Made by a program: the position numbers and the translations under genes. 64,000 nucleotides of DNA. Origin: JADJTT01 sp049306275. GTDB lineage: Bacteria; Bacteroidota; Bacteroidia; Chitinophagales; Saprospiraceae. The notes beneath the pieces were generated by a model, which made no database searches, was not told the origin of the DNA, and saw nothing but the letters and a program-made list of their open reading frames with translations. The stretch lies in the NCBI GenBank assembly GCA_049306275.1, contig JBAQQB010000197.1, forward strand, positions 1 through 64,000. The letters run 5' to 3'. Positions 26,015 to 32,975 of the stretch are shown here, piece after piece; positions within the stretch are counted from its first letter, which is position 1; each line of letters opens with the position of its first letter.

Positions 26015-26986
26015 TCAGGCCAATAGGTCTACCATCTCGATTAAAACGGGATCGATCTCCTGTTGTTGCTTGGTCGCCTTTTCGAAAGGGGTATAAACGA
26101 TCTGTTTGTTGATTTCTCCGACCATCACATTCCGCATCCCGTTGTTCAGGGCCCGGACGGCTTCCAGCCCTAGCCGGCTGGCGAGCACGCGCTCCATGCA
26201 AGTAGGGCGCCCACCCCGCTGGATATGGCCGAGGATCGTGACCCTGATATCGAAATCGGGAAAGACTTTTTTGACGATGTCGGCAATCTGGAATGCGCCG
26301 CCCGCTTCATCGCCTTCAGCGACCACGACGATGCTGGCCCTTTTTTTATTGATGGAATTGTTGTGCAAAACGTCGAGGAGTTTTTTCATATCGGTCTTCG
26401 TCTCCGGGATCAGCACTGCTTCCGCGCCGGTTGCGATCGCCGAGCGAAGGGCGATAAACCCCGCATCGCGGCCCATCACCTCGATGAAAAAAAGGCGGTT
26501 GTGGGCATTGGCCGTGTCTTTGATGTTGTCGATCGCGTGCATGGCTGTATTGACCGCCGTATCGTAGCCGATCGTGAAATCCGTGCCGTTGAGGTCGTTG
26601 TCAATGGTGCCTGGCACTCCGACGAAGGAGATGTCGGGATATTCCTCCATAAAAATATGCGCGCCCCGGAACGTGCCATCGCCCCCGATGGCGACAACCC
26701 CCTCGATGTCGTGTTTCTTCAGCGCCTCATACGCTTTCTTACGCCCTTCGGGCGTATGGAATCCCGGGCTCCGTGCCGACTGCAGGATGGTGCCTCCTTC
26801 CTGGATGATATTACTGACGGTATGCTTCTCCATTTTGAAAACATCGCCTTCTATCATCCCTTCATACCCCCTTCTGATCCCGTAAACCTCCATGTTCATT
26901 TGGAGACCGGTCCGGACGACGGCGCGGATACAGGCATTCATGCCGGGGGCATCGCCACCTGAGGTAAAAACGGCAATTCGCTGCAT
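26015..26986 (-). CDS. pfkA: 6-phosphofructokinase (ATP-dependent, group I)
   Basis: 323 residues. Phosphorylates fructose-6-phosphate in glycolysis. The ATP site (GGDAPGMNACIR at the N-terminus; GGDGTFRGA about 101-109) and the substrate loop PGTIDNDLNGTDFTIGYDTA are conserved with Gly at the two positions that mark ATP rather than pyrophosphate use. MGRDAGFIAL and the C-terminal HIQRGGRPT are also in place. Length is normal. It is followed on the same strand by the rhomboid gene after 15 bp. Confidence 0.96.
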   Translation of the reverse strand: MQRIAVFTSGGDAPGMNACIRAVVRTGLQMNMEVYGIRRGYEGMIEGDVFKMEKHTVSNIIQEGGTILQSARSPGFHTPEGRKKAYEALKKHDIEGVVAIGGDGTFRGAHIFMEEYPDISFVGVPGTIDNDLNGTDFTIGYDTAVNTAMHAIDNIKDTANAHNRLFFIEVMGRDAGFIALRSAIATGAEAVLIPETKTDMKKLLDVLHNNSINKKRASIVVVAEGDEAGGAFQIADIVKKVFPDFDIRVTILGHIQRGGRPTCMERVLASRLGLEAVRALNNGMRNVMVGEINKQIVYTPFEKATKQQQEIDPVLIEMVDLLA

Positions 26987-27011
26987 GGTTATTATGAAGT
27001 CTAATTTTCAA

Positions 27012-27740
27012 TCAGCCGATATAGCGGCGGCGGACGATTTTGATGAAATTTTTGGCTTTGTTCTTTTTGTCCTGATGCGCCCAGTTGTACCGTACCGCGA
27101 CTTCGCGGACCAGGAAGTTTTTCGCCTCTTCGAAGGAAGGAAGGCTGTTCAGCGCCTGGATGGTCTGCTTGAAAGCCTCCTGGTCTCCATTGAATAACTC
27201 ATTGATTGTGAATATCTTCTCATTCAAACCCATGGCTTTTCCAAGGTCCTGTATGGGCAATTCGCTCAATTTTTCCGACAATTCGCGGGCCTGGTGGTGT
27301 TCGAAGAGGTTTTCGAGCTCTTCTTCTTCCTCAGGTTCAGGCATGCGGGGCATTTTAGGAGGTTCGGGTCTTTCTGCCTTTAGTTCTGGCGTCTCGATCC
27401 TTTTCTCTTTTTCCTTCTTTTTGGGTGGAGGCGGAGGTGGAGGGGTAAAGACCAGCTCTTCTTCCTCTTCATCTGCTTCGTCCTCTTCTTCTTCCTCGGG
27501 TTCTTCGACCACGGGTTCGATCTTCTTCACTGGTTTGCGGGTTATTACGGGGGGCAATTCGACGGGAGCTGCTGCTTCCGCTGGCGATTCGCCGTGGGGG
27601 AGGAAAAATTCGTAGAATTGGCGAAGATAGGCGCGCATGAGATCTTTTTCGATCTCGGAAACGCTGTCGGAATCCGCGCTCATGTTTTTAAAAAGCGCAT
27701 GGATCTTCTCCAAAAGAATACCAGCTTTTTGGAAATCCAT
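27012..27740 (-). CDS. Conserved hypothetical protein with Pro/Glu-rich linker
   Basis: 242 residues, no signal peptide. Three parts: a helical N-terminus (about 1-50), a Pro/Glu/Lys low-complexity linker (about 58-155, with runs of E and a PPPPPPP stretch), and a folded, apparently conserved C-terminus (about 165-242: KAMGLNEKIFTINELFNGDQEAFKQTIQ, NFLVREVAVRYNW, ending KIVRRRYIG). I recall similar C-terminal sequences in other Bacteroidota but no named function. It sits 25 bp upstream of pfkA on the same strand. Confidence 0.7.
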   Translation of the reverse strand: MDFQKAGILLEKIHALFKNMSADSDSVSEIEKDLMRAYLRQFYEFFLPHGESPAEAAAPVELPPVITRKPVKKIEPVVEEPEEEEEDEADEEEEELVFTPPPPPPPKKKEKEKRIETPELKAERPEPPKMPRMPEPEEEEELENLFEHHQARELSEKLSELPIQDLGKAMGLNEKIFTINELFNGDQEAFKQTIQALNSLPSFEEAKNFLVREVAVRYNWAHQDKKNKAKNFIKIVRRRYIG

Positions 27741-27891
27741 ATTCTAATTTGTTTACAAAGGGAGTGAAATGCGAATGGCAAAAAGGTTAAATTCGTGCAA
27801 TGGAATCCCGCCAAAGCGCGACTTCATTTTACTGTAAATGTAGCGAATTTTCATTTAGTTTGGGCAGTTCAAATATCAAGATATTGGATCT

Positions 27892-28494
27892 ATGTTTCTA
27901 GAACCTCATTTCAAGGGCCAGCGCAGCGGTTGGATAGAAGTCATCTGTGGCGCCATGTTTTCCGGCAAGACCGAAGAGTTGATCAGGCGATTGAAGCGGG
28001 CTAAGATTGCCAATCAGAAGGTAGAGATATTCAAGCCCAGGATCGACACGCGTTATGATAGTACCAAGGTGGTATCGCACGATGAAAATTCTATTCTTGC
28101 CATACCGGTAGAAAATTCCCACAAGCTGATCGAGTTGTCGGAAGGCGTAAGCGTGATCGGGATCGACGAGGCTCAGTTTTTCGACATGGATTTGCCCGAT
28201 GTATGCCAGCATCTGGCCCTGAAGGGGAAGCGGGTCATTGTGGCTGGTCTGGACATGGACTACAGGGGGAAACCATTTGGTCCCATGCCCAATTTGCTTG
28301 CCGTTGCTGAATACATCACCAAGGTTCACGCCATTTGCCAGCATTGCGGCAACCTGGCGACCCATTCCTACCGGCTCACCTCCGAAGATGAGACCGTGGT
28401 GCTAGGGGAAAAGGACAGGTACGAGCCGCGCTGCCGCACCTGTTATCACATGGGGAATATTTTGAGTCTGAACACTACGCCTTCGGAATCCTAA
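27892..28494 (+). CDS. tdk: Thymidine kinase (TK1 type)
   Basis: 200 residues. Phosphorylates thymidine (and deoxyuridine) in nucleotide salvage. Walker A is GAMFSGKTEELIRR (about 20-33), Walker B GIDEAQFFD, and the lasso-zinc cysteines are in ICQHCGNLATHSYR and RCRTCYHMG. Length is normal for bacterial TK1-type enzymes. Its 3' end overlaps the end of the convergent AlkA-like gene by 4 bp. It is transcribed against its minus-strand neighbours, so it has its own promoter in the 150-bp gap upstream, where I do not see a clear consensus. Confidence 0.95.
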   Translation: MFLEPHFKGQRSGWIEVICGAMFSGKTEELIRRLKRAKIANQKVEIFKPRIDTRYDSTKVVSHDENSILAIPVENSHKLIELSEGVSVIGIDEAQFFDMDLPDVCQHLALKGKRVIVAGLDMDYRGKPFGPMPNLLAVAEYITKVHAICQHCGNLATHSYRLTSEDETVVLGEKDRYEPRCRTCYHMGNILSLNTTPSES

Positions 28495-29105
28495 CGCCCC
28501 GTATCCAGAAATTTCCAGAGGTATTTACTGCCATAGGTGCGGTAGGGTTTCCATGCGGAGACGGCTTCCTGCATTTTGATTTTCCAGTCTTTTTCTTCTT
28601 TTGAAATGCCGTACAGACGGCTCATCGCTGTCTGAATCCCAAGGTCATCGACCGGAAAAACATCAGGCCTGTTGAGGGTAAACATGAGTATCATCTCGGC
28701 CGTCCACCGCCCCACCCCCTTGATCCGGGTAAGCAGGCGGATGATCTCCTCGTCGTCCCAGCTGGTCCAGTGATAATCGAGGAGGTTTTCCTGTAAGAAG
28801 AAGGCGGCGATATTTTTGACATAGCCCGACTTTTGTCCGGACAGTCCAACCTGCCGCAATTGTTTAGTTTCCATGCCTACCAATAGTTCGGGATGAGGCT
28901 GTTGATCGGGAAAAAGTGCGAGAAATCGGCCGAAAATGGTAGCAGCAGCTTTAATGGAGAGCTGCTGGTAGACGATCGTTTCCACCAGATCGAAGTAGGG
29001 ATCTCTGTCAGGGACAGGCGCCGGAAAATCCAGTCTGCTAACCAGCGGTTCCATTACGGGATCTGCGGCAATGACGGCTTTGATGGTTTGCTCGGTATGC
29101 GACAT
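28491..29105 (-). CDS. DNA-3-methyladenine glycosylase, AlkA-like (HhH-GPD)
   Basis: 204 residues. Base-excision repair enzyme of the helix-hairpin-helix GPD superfamily. The hairpin and catalytic region is LTRIKGVGRWTAEMILMFTL followed by the catalytic Asp in VFPVDDLGIQ (about 128-155). No iron-sulfur cysteine loop, so it is of the AlkA/Mag type rather than EndoIII. It should remove alkylated purines. It is followed on the minus strand by nothing on the same strand until the rhomboid block. Confidence 0.88.
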   Translation of the reverse strand: MSHTEQTIKAVIAADPVMEPLVSRLDFPAPVPDRDPYFDLVETIVYQQLSIKAAATIFGRFLALFPDQQPHPELLVGMETKQLRQVGLSGQKSGYVKNIAAFFLQENLLDYHWTSWDDEEIIRLLTRIKGVGRWTAEMILMFTLNRPDVFPVDDLGIQTAMSRLYGISKEEKDWKIKMQEAVSAWKPYRTYGSKYLWKFLDTGR

Positions 29106-29107
29106 AT

Positions 29108-29647
29108 TTACCAGATCTTTTTTATTGCGGCATTATTCACCCACTTACTCCAGTCTTCATTGTAGGTATGCACGGCTTGCACGGGTTTTCCTTTTTCATC
29201 TACTACCTGAAATCCCTGGTTGACCCATTCAAAGATGCTGCCGTACAGGTTGTACACCCTGGTATATCCCAGCTTCTCCAGTTTTTTGGAAATTTTTTCG
29301 CTTCTGTACCCCACAGAGCAATATACTACGATCAGCTGGTCTTTGGAAACGTCCGACCATTGCCTTGAATCAAAGTCCTTATACCCTGCGAACCGGGCGC
29401 CAGGCAGGTGGCTCACCGTATACTCCTCCCACTCCCTGGCATCCAGGATCAGGTAAGGTTCTTTTTGATCCAGGGCTTTTTTCAGGTCTTTCACACCCAT
29501 GACCGGCATTGAAAAATCGAGCAGGGAAGTCAGTTTTTTCTGAAATGCCGGGTCTTTTACCTCCGGAAGAAAAGCCGGAGGGTTCTGAGCGCAGCTAGAG
29601 AAGAAGCCCCAAAAGGCGAAGACGATGGTTTTCAGCAGCTTTTTCAT
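29108..29647 (-). CDS. Rhodanese-domain lipoprotein
   Basis: 179 residues. N-terminal lipoprotein signal (MKKLLKTIVFAFWGFFSSCAQ, lipidated Cys19). A single rhodanese domain (about 55-160) has the active-site loop CSVGYRSEK (Cys at about residue 111) and DAREWEEYTVSHLPGAR. Rhodaneses carry sulfane sulfur; this one would act in the periplasm. It ends 2 bp before the AlkA-like start, so the two may be cotranscribed. Substrate unknown. Confidence 0.88.
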   Translation of the reverse strand: MKKLLKTIVFAFWGFFSSCAQNPPAFLPEVKDPAFQKKLTSLLDFSMPVMGVKDLKKALDQKEPYLILDAREWEEYTVSHLPGARFAGYKDFDSRQWSDVSKDQLIVVYCSVGYRSEKISKKLEKLGYTRVYNLYGSIFEWVNQGFQVVDEKGKPVQAVHTYNEDWSKWVNNAAIKKIW

Positions 29648-29658
29648 CGGCGGAAACC

Positions 29659-30744
29659 TTACAATTGTTCAGGGCCTTCCCCAACCCAATCGGGCAGGTA
29701 GTACTGGTCTTCGCAGAATGGCAGAAGTTCGCTTTCAATAAAAGGCCGCACTTCATGGATGATACTTTCCGGGTAGAGCAGGTGCAGGTTGGGTCCGGCA
29801 TCCAGGCTAAAATACAGTGGATGTTTGGTTTCTTCCCGGAACTGCCTGACCCGTTCGATCAGGGTAACGGTGTGAGGATGCATGAGAATATATCCGGGAT
29901 TGGAGGCCATCATCAGGGCATGCAGGGTAAGCGCTTCGCTTTCCGCAATACGGCCAAAAGCTTCGAGGTCGCCATTGCGGAGCGATTCCAGCAGGAAATG
30001 GATATTCTGGCGCGCCTGATTGTAGCGAACATCCGCAAAAGGGTGGTGATCCATCAGCGAGTGGCCTTGAGTGCTCGAAACCGCTTTTTCTTCGCTGCTT
30101 ACGATGAGGATATCATCGTGAAAACTCTGATAAACGGGATGGAGGTTCTCTTCGATGGGAATGGCGTACAGATCGGAAGAGCCGGGCACTTCTGAATGTT
30201 GCCCCCAAAGAGCCATATAGGGATAAATAGACCGGCAGGCGCTCCCCGATCCAAGCCGGGCGATATAAGACGCCTTTCGATCGAAGTCATTATCTTCTCC
30301 TAAGGTTTGAAACAGGTTATCTTCCAGTGAGCAGAGGCACAAGGCCAGGGCGCTCATACTGGAAGCAGAAGAAGCGATACCCGCAGAATGGGGGAAAGAG
30401 TTTTGGGTTCTAATGGTAAGGTCCAGCTGTCGCAAGAAGGGAAAAACGGGCGTCAGACGCTCCAAAAACTTGGCAGTCTTCTGGGCGAACTCAGGCTGGG
30501 GTTCATCGTGGAAGAAAAGCTCAAGGGAAATCTGCTGATCGGCGTTTTTTTTCGCCTTATACTCCAGTGTAGTTTCCGTCACGGCATTCTCCAGGGTAAA
30601 CGACACAGAAGGGTTTTTCGGCAGCTGGTCGCCGAATTTTCCCCAGTATTTAACAATAGCCAAATTGGAGGGGCTTTTCCAGGTGACGCTTCCCGGCTCC
30701 AAATCAGCTGTCTCTAGTATCAGCTTCGCATTTGAATAATCCAT
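29659..30744 (-). CDS. mvaD: Diphosphomevalonate decarboxylase
   Basis: 361 residues. GHMP-superfamily enzyme that turns mevalonate diphosphate into isopentenyl diphosphate. Signatures are SPSNLAIVKYWGKFGDQLPKNPSVSFTL (about 25-52) and the ATP loop HSAGIASSASSMSALALCLC (about 118-137), plus SLDAGPNLHLLYP near the C-terminus. It implies a mevalonate route to isoprenoids, as in several Bacteroidota; other pathway genes are not in this window. Start is ATG 30744. Confidence 0.9.
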   Translation of the reverse strand: MDYSNAKLILETADLEPGSVTWKSPSNLAIVKYWGKFGDQLPKNPSVSFTLENAVTETTLEYKAKKNADQQISLELFFHDEPQPEFAQKTAKFLERLTPVFPFLRQLDLTIRTQNSFPHSAGIASSASSMSALALCLCSLEDNLFQTLGEDNDFDRKASYIARLGSGSACRSIYPYMALWGQHSEVPGSSDLYAIPIEENLHPVYQSFHDDILIVSSEEKAVSSTQGHSLMDHHPFADVRYNQARQNIHFLLESLRNGDLEAFGRIAESEALTLHALMMASNPGYILMHPHTVTLIERVRQFREETKHPLYFSLDAGPNLHLLYPESIIHEVRPFIESELLPFCEDQYYLPDWVGEGPEQL

Positions 30745-30848
30745 TATTGCATTGTTTAGGTTAATACTATTTTGAGAGGGCTAAATTAAGGAATATACCC
30801 CCACCCTTCCTGTAGAAACACGGGAATTTAACGCACAAATCTGCACAA

Positions 30849-30864
30849 TGTTCCACGTGGAACA
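30849..30864. promoter_or_regulatory. parS-like centromere site 1
   Basis: Perfect 16-bp palindrome TGTTCCACGTGGAACA. It matches the general ParB-binding parS form (TGTTnCACGTGnAACA), which in bacteria lies near the replication origin and is bound by ParB of the chromosomal ParAB-SMC system. No parA or parB gene is in this window. Confidence 0.85.
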
Positions 30865-30888
30865 AACCAGCACAAAAGGGGTGAAAAA

Positions 30889-30904
30889 TGTTCCACGTGG
30901 AACA
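30889..30904. promoter_or_regulatory. parS-like centromere site 2
   Basis: A second identical perfect palindrome TGTTCCACGTGGAACA, 24 bp after the first and 5 bp past the thrB stop. A pair of exact copies in a non-coding gap is not expected by chance and strengthens the parS call. Confidence 0.85.
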
Positions 30905-30909
30905 TGGGA

Positions 30910-31839
30910 TTAGCACTTCACTGCACCTTCGTGGTTGACCGGAGAAAGGTAGAGGTCAAATCCAATTTTGGCATCGGTATAAATCCGGGATATTGCTTCG
31001 CCACATTCTTCTGCGATAAAGCTATTAGCGCAAAGGGCAAAGATGGATGGACCCGAACCGGAGATACTACAGCCCAAGGCGCCATTGGCCATTGCAGATT
31101 CTTTCACTTCAAAAAAATGAGGGATAAGCGAAGCTCTTTGCGATTCGATGATCTCATCCAAGAGGCCTGCCCGGATCAAGTCGAGGTCTGACTGATACAA
31201 TCCGATCAGCAGGGCGCCGAGATGCGCGCTTTGCTCAACATGCTTTTTCAGCGGCACAAAAGGGTGAAGTATTTGCCGCGCATGCTTGGTCAGTATTTCG
31301 ACATGGGGGTGAATAACGGCGGAGTATAGCCCTTTTGGCGTTGGAAGCCTGTGAACTGCCATAGCCTCATTCCTGACCAGCACCATCCCTCCGATCAGAG
31401 AAGGACCAACATTGTCGAGGTGAACACTCCCGGAGGTTGCGCGCTCGGCCTCGGCAACGAAAGGCAGGAGATCCCGTTTTTCCAACGGATTTTTCAACAA
31501 CTCGTTCACCGCCACTGCCGCAGCCACCGCGCTGGCGGCACTAGACCCTAGTCCGCTGCCGATGGGCATCTTCTTGTGTAGCTCTAACTCGACGCCAAGA
31601 GCAGGATCGCCCAAGTGCTCCAGCAATTTAAGTGCGGCAATCCCCGCGGTATTTTTTTCGGCTTCATAGGGTAACTTGCCCCCAGCTCCGGTAATTTTTG
31701 TGAGGTGAACGCCAGGTTTATCGGAAAGGCGGACAATCACCTCATCGCCCGGCTGCTCCAGGGCATACCCCAAAAGATCAAACCCGCAAGCGACATTGGA
31801 GACGCTGGCGGGTGCAAAAACTTTAATTCCACTACGCAT
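30910..31839 (-). CDS. thrB: Homoserine kinase
   Basis: 309 residues, GHMP family. Phosphorylates homoserine on the way to threonine. The signatures are VFAPASVSNVACGFDLLGYAL (N-terminus), the ATP loop KKMPIGSGLGSSAASAVAAAVAVNELL (about 89-115), and GCSISGSGPSIFALC near the C-terminus. It resembles homoserine kinase more than mevalonate kinase. ThrA and thrC are not in the window. The gene lies just before mvaD on the same strand, separated by the parS pair. Confidence 0.92.
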   Translation of the reverse strand: MRSGIKVFAPASVSNVACGFDLLGYALEQPGDEVIVRLSDKPGVHLTKITGAGGKLPYEAEKNTAGIAALKLLEHLGDPALGVELELHKKMPIGSGLGSSAASAVAAAVAVNELLKNPLEKRDLLPFVAEAERATSGSVHLDNVGPSLIGGMVLVRNEAMAVHRLPTPKGLYSAVIHPHVEILTKHARQILHPFVPLKKHVEQSAHLGALLIGLYQSDLDLIRAGLLDEIIESQRASLIPHFFEVKESAMANGALGCSISGSGPSIFALCANSFIAEECGEAISRIYTDAKIGFDLYLSPVNHEGAVKC

Positions 31840-31854
31840 ACCTGATTATTGCGG

Positions 31855-32325
31855 TCATTTCATACTTGCGAAAAGCGCGAGGCACTCATTCTCCTTCTGC
31901 CTCATATTCATTTCCTCCTCATCGGATTCGTCGCCATACCCACACAGGTGCAAGACGCCATGCACCATCACCCTATGCAATTCAGTGCCGAAATCTGTCC
32001 CAAATGAACCGGCATTCTCCTTGACGCGATCGATACTGATGTATATATCGCCCTCTACCACAGGAGGGGCCGAATAGGGGAAGGTAATAATATCCGTATA
32101 AGTGTCGTGCTGGAGGAAATCAACATTCAGCCGGTAGAGGTATTCGTCGGAGCAGAAGATGTAGGAAATCCCATGAAGCCGGCAGCTCTCCCTTATAATG
32201 ACTTCCTGCAACCAGGTCATCACCGCCTCGGGATGCTCCGGCTCGAAATCGACATCTTCAGCAAAAAAATGAATAGGCAATCCATCATCGGATGAATCGG
32301 GAGTCGGAAAATCGGGATCTGACAT
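31855..32325 (-). CDS. ybeY: Endoribonuclease YbeY (rRNA maturation factor)
   Basis: 156 residues. Zinc-dependent RNase in 16S rRNA maturation and quality control. The metal site is in HRVMVHGVLHLCGYGDESDEEE (about 119-140), the HGxLHLxGY signature with the family's Bacteroidota-type third ligand region. INFNVDFLQHDTYTDIITFPY-like residues (LNVDFLQHDTYTDII) precede it. It is 15 bp upstream of thrB on the same strand. Confidence 0.93.
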   Translation of the reverse strand: MSDPDFPTPDSSDDGLPIHFFAEDVDFEPEHPEAVMTWLQEVIIRESCRLHGISYIFCSDEYLYRLNVDFLQHDTYTDIITFPYSAPPVVEGDIYISIDRVKENAGSFGTDFGTELHRVMVHGVLHLCGYGDESDEEEMNMRQKENECLALFASMK

Positions 32326-32337
32326 CAGGATGGGGAA

Positions 32338-32781
32338 CTAAATGCGGAACTGAATTTCTACGGTACTGCCGTTGTCTAAAAATTCGATCTCATCGGAAAG
32401 GGCCTTCATCAGGAAGACGCCGCGGCCACCGGGCTGGTCGATGAAGTCGGGACAAGTAGGATCGGGGAGGTTTTTGTGGTCGAACCCGCACCCTTCATCT
32501 GAAACGCGGAAGGAAAGCCGGTCTCTGCATTTTTTGAGCTGAACCCTGACCGTTTTTTGTTCGTCGCATTGATTGCCGTGAAGGATGGCATTGTTGACTG
32601 CTTCGGTAAGACTGATCAGGATGTTCCCGAAGGTATCGGGATTCACGCAGTACTTGGAAGCTACCTTTTCGAGAAAAGGCTCTACAGCAGCCACGCTGAG
32701 GGGAGTCGAACGTAGTTTGAGCATAATTTCCTTTTTGCGAACGCCTGATAAACGCTGCCAGTTGGAACTGGGTTTGTTCAT
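32338..32781 (-). CDS. Anti-sigma-type serine kinase / HATPase protein
   Basis: 147 residues. A compact GHKL ATPase of the RsbW/SpoIIAB type: the N-box ILISLTEAVNNAILHGN (about 52-68), the G1 box VSDEGCGFD and the G2 box GGRGVFLMKAL are all present, with no other domain. Such proteins bind or phosphorylate anti-anti-sigma factors or sense a partner. No RsbV-like partner or SpoIIE phosphatase is next to it. It is 13 bp from ybeY (upstream, same strand), so they may be in one operon. Confidence 0.85.
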   Translation of the reverse strand: MNKPSSNWQRLSGVRKKEIMLKLRSTPLSVAAVEPFLEKVASKYCVNPDTFGNILISLTEAVNNAILHGNQCDEQKTVRVQLKKCRDRLSFRVSDEGCGFDHKNLPDPTCPDFIDQPGGRGVFLMKALSDEIEFLDNGSTVEIQFRI

Positions 32782-32920
32782 ACCAGTAATTTGCTAAAAC
32801 TGAAACACAAAATAAACCTGCCAGGTTTTAAGCCGGCTTTCAGTTGGATCGTTCGCGGGAGATTGTTCAGGACAGGGACAAAGATCGATTTTTTTGCTAT
32901 TCCTGTCAAGAGGTCGCCCC

Positions 32921-32967
32921 TTGTCAGGGAGCAGATTAACAAAAAAATCAACCCAACCCCCTGACAA
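32921..32967. repeat. Inverted repeat in the intergenic region
   Basis: TTGTCAGGG (32921-32929) and CCCTGACAA (32959-32967): perfect 9-bp arms with a 29-nt spacer, in the 194-bp gap between the DUF4175 stop and the anti-sigma-type start. Two nearby related half sites (TCAGGACAG, CCTGTCAAG) are also seen. It may act as terminator for the DUF4175 gene or an operator; uncertain. Confidence 0.3.
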
Positions 32968-32975
32968 CGAGCAAC

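Larger units (their letters stand above)
30745..30909. other. Intergenic region carrying two parS palindromes
   Basis: The gap between the mvaD start and the thrB stop. It contains two identical palindromes described separately. The mvaD-proximal part is AT-rich and probably holds its promoter. Confidence 0.6.
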
